Of a stretch of 64,000 nucleotides of DNA, positions 46,654-55,094 are shown piece after piece. The DNA lies in NCBI RefSeq assembly GCF_003332825.1, contig NZ_QIRF01000005.1:200647-264646 (forward strand), in the 5' to 3' direction. The notes below the pieces were generated by a model that ran no database searches, was not told the DNA's origin, and saw only the letters and a list, made by a program, of their open reading frames with translations. This DNA is from Dyella sp. C9 (GTDB lineage: Bacteria; Pseudomonadota; Gammaproteobacteria; Xanthomonadales; Rhodanobacteraceae). Numbering within the stretch: position 1 is the first letter of the stretch; each line of letters opens with the position of its first letter. The position numbers were made by a program, and so were the translations under genes.

Positions 46654-47439
46654 TCATGTATAGAAACTCCCCGCCAGCGTGCCCAGCAACAACGTCCAGC
46701 CATCCACCAGCACGAACAGCATGATCTTGAAGGGCAGCGAGATGATGGTGGGCGACACCATCATCATGCCCATCGACATCAGCACGCTGGCCACCACCAG
46801 GTCGATGATCAGGAACGGGATGAACAGCAGGAAGCCCATCTGGAACGCGGTCTTCAGCTCGCTGGTGACGAAGGCCGGCATCGCTACGCGAAACGGCACA
46901 TCGTCCTTGCTCGCATAGGGCTTTTCATTGGCCAGGCGGGTGAACAGCTGCAGGTCCGCCTCGCGGGTCTGGTCGAGCATGAAGCGCCGGAACGGTGCGG
47001 CAGCGGCCGGCAAGGCCTGCTCGGCGGCCATGGTGCCGTCCATGTACGGCTTCACGCCATCGGTATAGGCGTGATTGAGCACCGGCGACATCACGAACAG
47101 GGTGAGGAACAGCGACAGTCCCAGCATGATCTGGTTGGACGGCGTGGACTGCGTACCCAGCGCCTGGCGCAGGAAGCCGAGCACGATGATGATGCGCGTG
47201 AACGAGGTCATCATCAGCAGCACGGCGGGCAGCAGCGAAAGCACCGTCATCAGTGCCAGCAACTGCAGCGACAGCGTCCAGTTCTGCGCGCCACCCGGCG
47301 CGTTCTGCACGGTCAGCACGGGGATGCCGGCCGGCGAGGCGGGCATCTGCGGCATGCTCGGCATGACCGGGGCAGCCCAGGCCAGCATCGGCACCAGCAG
47401 CAGGGCCAGCAGGAGAATCCAGCGTCGGTATTTCTTCAT
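46654..47439 (-). CDS. fliP: Flagellar export gate protein FliP
   Basis: The 261-residue product has a cleavable signal (RRWILLLALLLVPMLAWA/APV), a periplasmic segment and four helices. Conserved motifs are LPAVLLMMTSFTRIIIVLGFLRQALGTQSTPSNQ and FLLFIPFLIIDLVVASVLMSMGMMM. It forms the pentameric core of the export gate. Start overlaps fliO by ATGA. The next gene in the operon, fliQ, is separated by the repeat element. Confidence 0.95.
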   Translation of the reverse strand: MKKYRRWILLLALLLVPMLAWAAPVMPSMPQMPASPAGIPVLTVQNAPGGAQNWTLSLQLLALMTVLSLLPAVLLMMTSFTRIIIVLGFLRQALGTQSTPSNQIMLGLSLFLTLFVMSPVLNHAYTDGVKPYMDGTMAAEQALPAAAAPFRRFMLDQTREADLQLFTRLANEKPYASKDDVPFRVAMPAFVTSELKTAFQMGFLLFIPFLIIDLVVASVLMSMGMMMVSPTIISLPFKIMLFVLVDGWTLLLGTLAGSFYT

Positions 47440-47804
47440 GGGGTGCGCTTCCAGCGGGCCAGCACGTCGCCAAAGCCGGGCATCGGCGGCGCCGGCACGG
47501 CTTCCGGAGCCGCGCCGTCATAGACATGCAGCGTGCGGACGCCGCCCTGGCCCACGCCCAGCAGCAGGCGCTTGCCATCGGCGTCGACCAGCAGCACGCG
47601 CTCGCGCGCGCCCACCGCCATGCTCTCCACGCAACGCAGTCGGCGCCCGCCCGGCGCGGTGCGCGACTGCAGGCGCCGGCTGAGCCAGCCGGCGGCGAAG
47701 ATCAGCGCCACGATGCCGAGCAGGCTCAGCAGCACGCGCACCAGTTCGCCGCCGACGTTCAGTTCCGGCACGGTGGCAACCGGCAAGGCCAGGGCAAGCA
47801 TCAT
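47436..47804 (-). CDS. fliO: Flagellar export accessory protein FliO
   Basis: The product is about 122 residues: a signal/TM segment (VRVLLSLLGIVALIFAAGWLSRRL) followed by a small cytoplasmic domain (LRCVESMAVGARERVLLVDADGKRLLLGVGQGGVRTLHV), the FliO pattern. It stabilises FliP during gate assembly. ATG at 47804 is preferred; GTG at 47813 overlaps the fliN stop and is also possible. The C-terminal stop overlaps fliP. Confidence 0.88.
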   Translation of the reverse strand: MMLALALPVATVPELNVGGELVRVLLSLLGIVALIFAAGWLSRRLQSRTAPGGRRLRCVESMAVGARERVLLVDADGKRLLLGVGQGGVRTLHVYDGAAPEAVPAPPMPGFGDVLARWKRTP

Positions 47805-47809
47805 CGGGA

Positions 47810-48154
47810 TCACCGCAGCTTGCGCACGCGTTCGGCCGGGCTGATCACGTCGGTGAGACGGATACCGAAGCGCTCGTTGATCACCACCACCTCGCCGTGG
47901 GCGACCAGGGTGCCGTTGACGAACACATCCAGCGGCTCGCCGGCGGAACGATCCAGTTCCACCACCGAGCCCTGGTTGAGCTGCAGCAGGTTGCGGATGC
48001 TGATGCGGGTGCGCCCCACTTCCATGGCCAGGGTCACCGGCACATCGAGGATCATGTCCAGGTTCACCTCGGTACCCTCGGTGCCGTGCGTGGTGAGCGG
48101 ATCGAACTCTACGCGCTGGGTCGCGCCGAGGACGGCGTCGTTGGTCGTGGTCAT
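47810..48154 (-). CDS. fliN: Flagellar switch protein FliN
   Basis: The 114-residue product has an acidic N-terminus and a C-terminal SpoA domain (MILDVPVTLAMEVGRTRISIRNLLQLNQGSVVELDRSAGEPLDVFVNGTLVAHGEVVVINERFGIRLTDVI). It builds the lower C-ring with FliM and helps load export cargo. Start overlaps the fliM stop (ATGA). Confidence 0.96.
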   Translation of the reverse strand: MTTTNDAVLGATQRVEFDPLTTHGTEGTEVNLDMILDVPVTLAMEVGRTRISIRNLLQLNQGSVVELDRSAGEPLDVFVNGTLVAHGEVVVINERFGIRLTDVISPAERVRKLR

Positions 48155-49167
48155 GCGGGGTTGATCTCCGTGGCGATTTCGTTGGACAGGCGCACTTCCC
48201 GGCGGCCTGTCTGGGCATGGAAGCGGATGGCGTTGCGGCCGTTGTTCTGGCCATAGCGGGCGCGGAAGACGGGAACGTCCTCGGCGAAGACGGTGGACAA
48301 TTCGGGCATCTGCACCGGGATCACGTCGCCAGGACGAAGACGCAGGAACTCGCCGATGCTCAGGCGCGTCTCGAGCAGCAGCGAGCTAAGCTCCACCTCG
48401 GCATCGAGCACTTCGTCGTGCAGCATCTCGGCCCAGCGCTGGTCGCGGTCGACGCGGTCGCTCTGCACGCCGGCATCGAGCAGGGTGCGGATCGGCTCGA
48501 CCATCGCGTACGGCAGGGTGAGATGCACTTCACCGCCGCCGCCGTCGAGTTCGACGTGGAACTTGGACACCACCACCGTTTCGGTGGGGCTCACGATATT
48601 GGCGAACTGAGGGTTGATCTCCGAGTTCATGTACTCGAAGTTCAGCGGCATCACCGGCGCCCACGCTTCTGCCATCGCGGCGAACAGCTCGGTGAGCATG
48701 ATCTGGATGACGCGCGTCTCGGTCGGGGTGAAGTCGCGACCCTCGATGCGTGCATGGAAACGACCGTCGCCACCGAAGAAGTTGTCGATCACGGTAAATA
48801 CCAGGCGCGGCTCCATCACCACCAGCGCTGTACCGCGCAGCGGCTTGATGCGTACCAGGTTGAGGTTGCTCGGCACGGTGAGGCCGTGCACGTACTCGGC
48901 GAACTTGATCATCTTCACGCCCAGCACCGAGACCTCGCAGGTCTTGCGCAGCACGCCGAACACGGCGGTGCGGAAGAAGCGCGCGAAACGGTCGTTGACC
49001 ATCTCCAGCGTGGGCAGGCGGCCGCGCACGATGCGGTCCTGCTGGGTGAAGTCGTAGGAGATCACCGAATCGGGCGGCAACGGTTCGTCGTTGCCGGTCT
49101 CAACCGTGCCGCCCTCAACGCCATCCAGCAGGGCGTCGATTTCTTCCTGTGAAAGCAAGTCGCTCAT
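48151..49167 (-). CDS. fliM: Flagellar switch protein FliM
   Basis: The 338-residue product has an N-terminal CheY-P-binding peptide LSQEEIDALLDGVEGG. A middle CheC-like domain contains GGDGRFHARIEGRDFTPTE, and a C-terminal SpoA domain binds FliN. It receives CheY-P and changes rotor direction. It lies 12 nt after fliL. Confidence 0.96.
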   Translation of the reverse strand: MSDLLSQEEIDALLDGVEGGTVETGNDEPLPPDSVISYDFTQQDRIVRGRLPTLEMVNDRFARFFRTAVFGVLRKTCEVSVLGVKMIKFAEYVHGLTVPSNLNLVRIKPLRGTALVVMEPRLVFTVIDNFFGGDGRFHARIEGRDFTPTETRVIQIMLTELFAAMAEAWAPVMPLNFEYMNSEINPQFANIVSPTETVVVSKFHVELDGGGGEVHLTLPYAMVEPIRTLLDAGVQSDRVDRDQRWAEMLHDEVLDAEVELSSLLLETRLSIGEFLRLRPGDVIPVQMPELSTVFAEDVPVFRARYGQNNGRNAIRFHAQTGRREVRLSNEIATEINPA

Positions 49168-49179
49168 GGCGCCTTCCCG

Positions 49180-49674
49180 TCACTGCATCACGAAGCTGGT
49201 GAAGTACAGCGCCTCGATGCCGGGACGGCCCAGGCGCTGTTCCAGGATCTTGCGCACGGCGTCCAGCGCCTGTGCCTGCAGCTTCTGCTTGCCCGAGGCG
49301 TCGCTGAGGATGGTGTAATCCTGGCTGCTGAACAGCATCACCAGCGCGTTGCGGATCACCGGGTCTGCGTCCTTGGCCGCGGCCAGCGCAGCCGCGTCGT
49401 GCGACATCAGGCTCACGCCCACCTGCAGGAAGCGCATGGACTGGTCGTCCTTGAAATTCACCACGAACGGCGGGTCCATGGTGAGGAACTGCTCCTGCTT
49501 GGACATCACCACCTTCGCCTCTTCGGCGGGCTCGTGGGCGCGCGCCCCGAGCAGCACATAGGCGCACACGCCGGCCATGGCCAGCATGCCCACGCCCATC
49601 ACCATCACCATCTTGGACGTGCCCTGCTTGCGGGGCGCCCCGGTGTTTTCAGATACCTGCTCGTTCTGAGCCAT
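49180..49674 (-). CDS. fliL: Flagellar basal-body protein FliL
   Basis: The 164-residue product has one transmembrane helix (MVMVMGVGMLAMAGVCAYVLLG) and a periplasmic stomatin-like domain ending YFTSFVMQ. It supports stator function near the motor. It heads the fliLMNOPQR-flhBA operon. A well-matched sigma-54 promoter lies 62-77 nt upstream. Confidence 0.93.
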   Translation of the reverse strand: MAQNEQVSENTGAPRKQGTSKMVMVMGVGMLAMAGVCAYVLLGARAHEPAEEAKVVMSKQEQFLTMDPPFVVNFKDDQSMRFLQVGVSLMSHDAAALAAAKDADPVIRNALVMLFSSQDYTILSDASGKQKLQAQALDAVRKILEQRLGRPGIEALYFTSFVMQ

Positions 49675-49704
49675 GCCAAATCCCTGTCAGTCGCGAAAGC
49701 CGTC

Positions 49705-49721
49705 CCACTCGACGCGAGTGG
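49705..49721. other. Short hairpin in the fliL leader
   Basis: CCACTCG-ACG-CGAGTGG: a perfect 7-bp palindromic stem 31-47 nt upstream of the fliL start, between the promoter and the ATG. It would lie in the 5' leader of the transcript. Confidence 0.5.
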
Positions 49722-49735
49722 ACATGCCTGCTGGT

Positions 49736-49751
49736 AGCAAACGCCATGCCA
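49736..49751 (-). promoter_or_regulatory. Sigma-54 promoter of the fliL operon
   Basis: Minus strand reads TGGCAT-GGCGT-TTGCT, with the GG-N10-GC spacing of RpoN promoters (consensus TGGCAC-N5-TTGCW). Distance to fliL suits a short leader. FleQ, encoded upstream in this window, is the expected activator. Confidence 0.75.
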
Positions 49752-50197
49752 CCGAGGAAAAGCCTTGTTTCAAGGGCATTTAGGCCAAGCCCGAGCGGCG
49801 GGCGGCGCTTTCTTGACGCGTGACGGGGAGCGGTCGCGACGCGCCGATGGCAGGCTGTCGAAAGCTTGTCGCGTATTGCACGCCCCCATGCCGGTGCCTG
49901 GTCGATCTGCCGCTACCGTGCCGCATCTGCAGGAGCGCGCCCTGTGCGCGACCAGATCGGAGCAAGGGCCGAGAGGTGAGTGGTGAGGGCGCGCAGTCCG
50001 GCTACCTGGAGCCATCTGCAGGCTGTGACGGAGGTGCGGGCTTGCGCCCTCGTTACGCGCCCCTCGCCTCTGGCGTTCCGCTGCGTAGGGCTTTCGCGCA
50101 CAGGGTGCGCTCCTACAGGGGCGTTGCTACGCCCTCTCGCCCCTGGCGTTCCGCTGCGCAGGGTTGGTTGCGATCTGTTGCCGGACTCGCCCGCCGC

Positions 50198-51457
50198 TCA
50201 GGCGAACATGTCGAGCAGGCCCACGGCCTGCACCACCGGCGCGGCGACGGACGCGAGGTCGCCGCTGTCGCTCGCCTGGCCGTCCGCGGAGTTTGCGCTA
50301 CCCGCGCTGGCCTGCCCGTCCGAGGTGTTCTGGCCGCTGCTGCCCTGCCCCACCTGGGCCTGTCCAAGCGTAAGGCCATGGTGGGCCAGCATGGAATCGA
50401 GCTGGCTCAGCGTCTGCTGCACGGCGTGCACGGCGTTGGGATGCTGGGCGATGAAACTGACGTCGACATGCGTCTGCTGCACGCTGACTTTCACGTCCAG
50501 CGGCCCCAGGTCTTCCGGATGCAGCGTGATGCGGGCCTGCTTGATCTCCTGCCCACCCAGCCAGGCTACCTGTTGCCCCAACTCCTGCGCAAACGCCGGC
50601 GTGCCGACGCTGGACTGCATGGCGAGCGCATGGGCCGGAGCCGCCTGTGCAGCGTTGGCCTGGGCTTGCATCATCGGTGCGGTCACCACGCCCAGGGCGT
50701 CGAGCGGATTGCCGTGCGTGCCGCTGGACTGTGCGGGCTGGCTGCCCTGCGTGGCGGTGGCAAGGAGCTTGACCTCGGCGCCGAGCGCCGAACCGGCGTT
50801 GGCGGCATCGTCACCGGCATCGTCAGCCAGCGCATCGAGCGCGGCATTGCCATCGTCGTCGCCGGCCTTGGCCGCGTCGAGCAGGTCGTCGGCATCGGCC
50901 GGCATGCCGGCCGTGGCCTTGACTGTCGTGGTGATACCCGTGGTACCGGTGGCAGCCACCGTCGCATTCGGGGCGGCGCCGGCCGGCGCGGGCGCCGGAG
51001 CGGCCTGCGCGGGAATGCTCTGGCCCAGCAGGGCAAGCATCGCCGTGGCGGGGTCCTGCGGTGCATTGGGATCGGTGGCGGCGGCCTTGTCGCCGTCCTT
51101 CTGCGTGCCCTGCGCCTGCACGGGATTCCATACCGAGCCCTTGCCCTGGGCATCGCTGGCCGCATCCAAAGCCGTGGCGGCGGACTGCGCCGTGCCCGAC
51201 GCTTGGGCCGACGAAGTGTTGTTCGTGGATGAGCTCGAGCCATGCGCCGTGCGTTGCGCCGATGGGCGCGATGCGCCCGACTGCGTGGTCGACGGCTGCT
51301 GCGACGATGCCTGCTGTGCCGCCTGCTGCTGGTAGGCCTGCCGCAGCGGCGTGCTGAAATCACTGGACGAGCTGTCCGACGCGGAACCGCTGGAAGGCGC
51401 GGGGCTGCTCGACGTGGACGGCGGCGTGTTCACCAACAGGGCCAGGGACGGCGTCAT
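50198..51457 (-). CDS. fliK: Flagellar hook-length control protein FliK
   Basis: The 419-residue product has a long disordered, Ser/Thr/Ala/Gln-rich N-terminus acting as the ruler. A C-terminal Flg_hook domain (about 310-385) contains ARITLHPEDLGPLDVKVSVQQTHVDVSF. It measures the hook and signals FlhB to switch substrate class. Start at 51457 has GGAGATG before it; a longer frame to 51589 runs into the fliJ region. Compositional bias makes the N-terminal half fast-evolving. Confidence 0.92.
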   Translation of the reverse strand: MTPSLALLVNTPPSTSSSPAPSSGSASDSSSSDFSTPLRQAYQQQAAQQASSQQPSTTQSGASRPSAQRTAHGSSSSTNNTSSAQASGTAQSAATALDAASDAQGKGSVWNPVQAQGTQKDGDKAAATDPNAPQDPATAMLALLGQSIPAQAAPAPAPAGAAPNATVAATGTTGITTTVKATAGMPADADDLLDAAKAGDDDGNAALDALADDAGDDAANAGSALGAEVKLLATATQGSQPAQSSGTHGNPLDALGVVTAPMMQAQANAAQAAPAHALAMQSSVGTPAFAQELGQQVAWLGGQEIKQARITLHPEDLGPLDVKVSVQQTHVDVSFIAQHPNAVHAVQQTLSQLDSMLAHHGLTLGQAQVGQGSSGQNTSDGQASAGSANSADGQASDSGDLASVAAPVVQAVGLLDMFA

Positions 51458-51494
51458 GGGGACATCTCCAACGGTGCTTGGGGGCACGTGCGGT

Positions 51495-51932
51495 TCATCG
51501 CGGCTGCGCCCGGTGGGGTCGACGGTGCTGCATGCGCTCGTCGATCTCGGCCTGTTCGCGGCGCTCTTCGCTCTTTCGTTCCTGCTCACGGAAGCGCTCG
51601 CTCACGCTGCCCAGCGCCTGCTCGCGTGCATGCGCATCACGCCACTGGCCGCGGGCGTGGTCGAGTTGCCGGTTGAGACGGGCCACTTCGATGGTCTGTT
51701 GCGCGATCACCTGGTCGATGCGTTCGACGAAGCGTCGGCGATTGAGCAGTACGGCGATGCTGACGCCATCGGCGTTCTCACCGTACTCCTCGCGGTAGCG
51801 CTGCAGTTCCAGCAGCTGTTGCTCGGCCTTGGCCACGCGCTGCTGATGCTCGGCGAGCTTCTGCATCGCCGCCTCCTGGCGTTCGCGCGCCAGGTCGGCG
51901 GCCGGCTGCAGGCGCGTGGCGCGGGAGCTCAC
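51495..51932 (-). CDS. fliJ: Flagellar export chaperone-escort protein FliJ
   Basis: The 145-residue product is almost entirely coiled coil with a high content of Arg, Glu and Gln, as expected for FliJ, which sits in the FliI ring and links it to FlhA. GTG start overlaps the fliI stop (GTGA). Sequence conservation is low in this family, so context contributes to the call. Confidence 0.9.
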   Translation of the reverse strand: MSSRATRLQPAADLARERQEAAMQKLAEHQQRVAKAEQQLLELQRYREEYGENADGVSIAVLLNRRRFVERIDQVIAQQTIEVARLNRQLDHARGQWRDAHAREQALGSVSERFREQERKSEERREQAEIDERMQHRRPHRAQPR

Positions 51933-53290
51933 GGCGAGCCTCCGGCGGTGAGCGCTTCCAGGGCGGCGATGGCGTCACCCAGCGTGGTGGGTGCGTCTAC
52001 CTCCTGCTGCAGGAAGTCGCGCAGGCGCGGCCACATCGCGATGGCGTGGTCCACCTGGGGGTCCGAGCCTTTCTGGTAGGCACCCACGGCGATCAGGTCA
52101 CGCTGCTGCCGGTAGGCCGAATAGACCTGGCGGAAGCGCTGCGCCGCGCGCAGGTGCTCGCGCTCCACCACGGCGGGCATCACGCGGCTGATCGAGGCCT
52201 CGATGTCGATGGCCGGATAGTGGCCCGACTCGGCCAGGTCTCGCGACAGCACGATGTGGCCGTCGAGGATGGCGCGCGAGGCATCGGCGATCGGGTCGTG
52301 GCGATAGTCGTCGCCCTCGGTGAGCACGGTGTAGAACGCGGTGATCGACCCCCGGCCCTCGGCATCGTTGCCGGCCCGCTCCACCAGCGCCGGCAGCATG
52401 GCGAACACTGACGGCGGATAGCCCTTGGTGGCCGGCGGCTCGCCGATGGCCAGGGCGATCTCGCGCTGCGCCTGCGCATAGCGCGTGATCGAGTCCATCA
52501 GCAGCAGCACGCGCTGCCCACGGTCGCGGAACCACTCGGCGATGGCGGTGGCGTACTGCGCGCCACGCAGGCGCTTGAGCGGAGGCGCATCGGCCGGCGC
52601 CGCCACGATGACCGCACGAGCGCGCCCTTCCGGGCCCAGCGTGTGTTCAACGAATTCCTTCACTTCGCGGCCGCGCTCGCCGATCAGGCCCACCACCACC
52701 ACGTCGGCGTCGGTGTAGCGCGTCATCATGCCCAGCAGTGTGGACTTGCCCACGCCCGAGCCGGCGAACAGGCCCAGGCGCTGGCCACGGCCCACGCTGA
52801 GCAGCGCGTTGATCGCGCGCACGCCGGTGTCCAGCGGCGTATCGATCGGCTTGCGCGCCATCGGGTTGATCGGCTCGCGCTTGAGGGTGGCATGTTCGTC
52901 CACGTCGAGCGGGCCCATGCCATCGAGCGGCGCACCATCGGCGCCCACCACGCGCCCCAGCAGGGCCATGCCCACCGGCAGGCCGCTGGCATGGGCACAG
53001 GGACGCACGCGCGCATTGGGCAGCACGCCGTGCATCTCGGTCACCGGCATCAGCAGCAGGCGCTCGTCGGCGAAGCCGACCACTTCGGTATCCAGTTCAC
53101 TGCCATCGGCAGTGGTGACCATGCAGCGTGCACCCAGCGGGGCCTCGCAGCCTTCCGCTTCCAGGGTGAGGCCCACCACGCGGCGCAGCCGGCCTTCCAC
53201 GGTGAGCGTGTGCGCGCCCTGCGCGCGCAGGCGGCGGCGTGCCAGCCGCTCCTGCCAAAGCTCCGTGCGCGAATGGCCGGCGGCCGTCAT
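51929..53290 (-). CDS. fliI: Flagellum-specific ATPase FliI
   Basis: The 453-residue F1-beta-like ATPase has P-loop AGSGVGKST (176-184), [17 protein letters not shown] with the Walker B Asp and [20 protein letters not shown]. It energises unloading of export substrates. It starts on the fliH stop (ATGA) and overlaps fliJ. Confidence 0.97.
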   Translation of the reverse strand: MTAAGHSRTELWQERLARRRLRAQGAHTLTVEGRLRRVVGLTLEAEGCEAPLGARCMVTTADGSELDTEVVGFADERLLLMPVTEMHGVLPNARVRPCAHASGLPVGMALLGRVVGADGAPLDGMGPLDVDEHATLKREPINPMARKPIDTPLDTGVRAINALLSVGRGQRLGLFAGSGVGKSTLLGMMTRYTDADVVVVGLIGERGREVKEFVEHTLGPEGRARAVIVAAPADAPPLKRLRGAQYATAIAEWFRDRGQRVLLLMDSITRYAQAQREIALAIGEPPATKGYPPSVFAMLPALVERAGNDAEGRGSITAFYTVLTEGDDYRHDPIADASRAILDGHIVLSRDLAESGHYPAIDIEASISRVMPAVVEREHLRAAQRFRQVYSAYRQQRDLIAVGAYQKGSDPQVDHAIAMWPRLRDFLQQEVDAPTTLGDAIAALEALTAGGSP

Positions 53291-53937
53291 CCGCGCACCT
53301 CGTCCGCATCGGCGTCGAGGTCTTCGCCGTCGGAGCCGAGCACGGCATCGACCACGGCAGCCAGGCGCGTCTCCACGCGAGCATCCAGGCGCGAGCGTTC
53401 GCTCTCGAGGATGCAGTCACCGCGCTGCAGGGTCGGGTCGGCCACCAGGTGCCAGTGGTTTTCCGCGGCACCCAGCGTGCGCATCAGGGCGAGATCGTCC
53501 GCGTGCAGGCGCACGCGTAGGCTGCCGGTGGATGCCGGCAGTGCAAGCGCGGCCTGCCGTACCGCCTCGACCACCAGGTCGGGCGAGCTGCGCAGTTCGT
53601 GCGACAGCACCTGGCGCGCGGCAGTCATGGCCAGCCGCGCCAGTTCCAGTTCCACCAATTCGTCCATCGAGTGCAGCGGGCGCGCCGCCGACTCCAGCAA
53701 GGCATCGAGGCGACGGATGCGCTCGTTGATCACATCGCATGCCGCCGCCATGCCCTCGGCATGACCGGCCGCGTAGCCCTCGTCGTGCGCCTGGCGCTGG
53801 ATTTCCTCCAGGTCGCGCACGGTGGGCTGGGCCACCGGCTCGGCAACGGGCTCCGGCGCGGGCTCCGGATCGCCCACCTCGGGCGGCTGCCAGCGCTCGA
53901 AGGCGAAGAAATGGTCGTGGGTGAGCACCGCGTTCAT
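53287..53937 (-). CDS. fliH: Flagellar export ATPase regulator FliH
   Basis: The 216-residue product has an acidic Pro/Glu-rich N-terminus, a helical part with small-residue spacing ([14 protein letters not shown]) and a C-terminal V-type ATPase peripheral-stalk-like domain. It binds FliI and FliN. Starts within the fliG stop (ATGA). Confidence 0.92.
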   Translation of the reverse strand: MNAVLTHDHFFAFERWQPPEVGDPEPAPEPVAEPVAQPTVRDLEEIQRQAHDEGYAAGHAEGMAAACDVINERIRRLDALLESAARPLHSMDELVELELARLAMTAARQVLSHELRSSPDLVVEAVRQAALALPASTGSLRVRLHADDLALMRTLGAAENHWHLVADPTLQRGDCILESERSRLDARVETRLAAVVDAVLGSDGEDLDADADEVRG

Positions 53938-54947
53938 GCGACCAGCTCGTCACCGGTACCGGACAGATTGATGGTGCCCGCGTCGGCCAGCTTGCGCGCG
54001 ATGGCGAGCACTTCCTTCTGTGCAGCGGCGACTTCGCTGAGGCGCACCGGACCGGACACCTCCAGGTCGTCGCGCAACATGTCGGCGGCGCGCTTGGACA
54101 TGTTGGCGAAGATGCGCTCGCGCACGCCGGGCTCGGCACCCTTGAGCGCCGTGACCAGGCGGGCCGTCGGCACTTCGCGCAGCAGGGTCTGCATGCTGCG
54201 GTCGTCCAGCTCGGCGAGGTCCTCGAACACGAACATCAGCTCTTCGATGCGGCCACCCAGGCCGGCGTCGTGGCTGCGGATGGCGCTCATCAGCTCGTTT
54301 TCGCGACTGGATTCCATCGCGTTGAGGATATTGGCCGCGGCCTTGAGGCCACCCACGCTGGCGGACTTGAGCTTCTTGGTGTTGCCGCCGGCGAACTGGC
54401 GCTCCATGATCTCATCCAGCTCGTTGAGCGCGTGCGGTTGCACGCCATCGAGCGTGGCAATGCGCATCACCGCGTCGCTGCGCGTGCGCGGCGGCAGGTA
54501 GCCGATCACCTCGGCCGCCTGGTCGGGCTCCAGGTGTGCCAGCACCAGCGCGATGATCTGCGGGTGCTCCTGCCCGATCATCTCGGCGATGGCGCGGCTC
54601 TCCATCCACTTGAGCGACTCCAGGCCCTTGCTGGTGCGGCCGAGCAGGATGCGGTCGATCAGGCCGCCCGCCTTGTTCTCGCCCAGCGCGTTGACCAGGA
54701 TCTTGCGGATGTATTCCTCGGTGCCGACGCCCAGCGAGGTATGCCGGCCCATGTCCTCGTTGAGGCGTTCGAGCACGTGCTCCACCTGCTCGCGCGACAC
54801 GTTGGTGAGGCTGGCCATGGCGCTGCCCACGGCTTGTACGTCGCGCGCGCTGAGGTGCCTGAGCACCTCGGCGGCGTCCTGCTCACCCAGGGTAAGCAGG
54901 AGAATGGCCGCGCGCTGCGCGCCGCCCAGTTGCAATTCTGCCTTCAT
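53934..54947 (-). CDS. fliG: Flagellar rotor protein FliG
   Basis: The 337-residue product has three domains: FliF-binding N-terminal (QRAAILLLTLGEQDAAEVLRHLS), middle with the EHPQ motif (QEHPQIIALVLAHL) and C-terminal with conserved charged torque residues (DLAELDDRSMQTLLREV). Start at 54947 matches the family; the frame to 55037 is unsupported. A hairpin (55003-55022) precedes it in a 147-nt gap after fliF, longer than at most junctions in this operon. Confidence 0.96.
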   Translation of the reverse strand: MKAELQLGGAQRAAILLLTLGEQDAAEVLRHLSARDVQAVGSAMASLTNVSREQVEHVLERLNEDMGRHTSLGVGTEEYIRKILVNALGENKAGGLIDRILLGRTSKGLESLKWMESRAIAEMIGQEHPQIIALVLAHLEPDQAAEVIGYLPPRTRSDAVMRIATLDGVQPHALNELDEIMERQFAGGNTKKLKSASVGGLKAAANILNAMESSRENELMSAIRSHDAGLGGRIEELMFVFEDLAELDDRSMQTLLREVPTARLVTALKGAEPGVRERIFANMSKRAADMLRDDLEVSGPVRLSEVAAAQKEVLAIARKLADAGTINLSGTGDELVA

Positions 54948-55002
54948 AGTTCGTTCCGCCCGACTGCCTGCATTGCCGATGCCAACCCTAGGGACCTTGC
55001 GC

Positions 55003-55022
55003 GAAGCGGTGCGCCCCGCTTC
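55003..55022. other. Stem-loop in the fliF-fliG gap
   Basis: GAAGCGG-TGCGCC-CCGCTTC: a 7-bp perfect stem. It may stabilise or pause the fliF-fliG transcript; no T-run follows. Confidence 0.45.
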
Positions 55023-55094
55023 ACGCATATCGGCCACGCGCGTGCTTTCCCAAGCCGCACCACCGGTGCGGCCGTCATGGGGGCGCGGGCCGAC

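Larger units (their letters stand above)
49675..50197. repeat. Intergenic repeat island between fliK and fliL
   Basis: About 520 nt with no supported gene. Inverted copies of a 25-nt sequence lie at 49927-49951 and 50094-50118 (AGGAGCGC..CCTGTGCGCGA, two mismatches). TGGCGTTCCGCTGCG.AGGG recurs directly at 50071-50090 and 50144-50163. The pattern fits dispersed REP-like intergenic repeats of gammaproteobacteria. The fliL promoter lies at its left end. Confidence 0.75.

Noticed and set aside
46388..46657. Short frames reading IPAKAGIQ and similar between fliP and fliQ
   Set aside because: These are translations of a palindromic repeat, present on both strands, not a gene.
50198..51457. fliK considered as broken because of its repetitive N-terminus
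   Set aside because: The frame is intact and the C-terminal hook domain is complete; low-complexity N-termini are normal for FliK.
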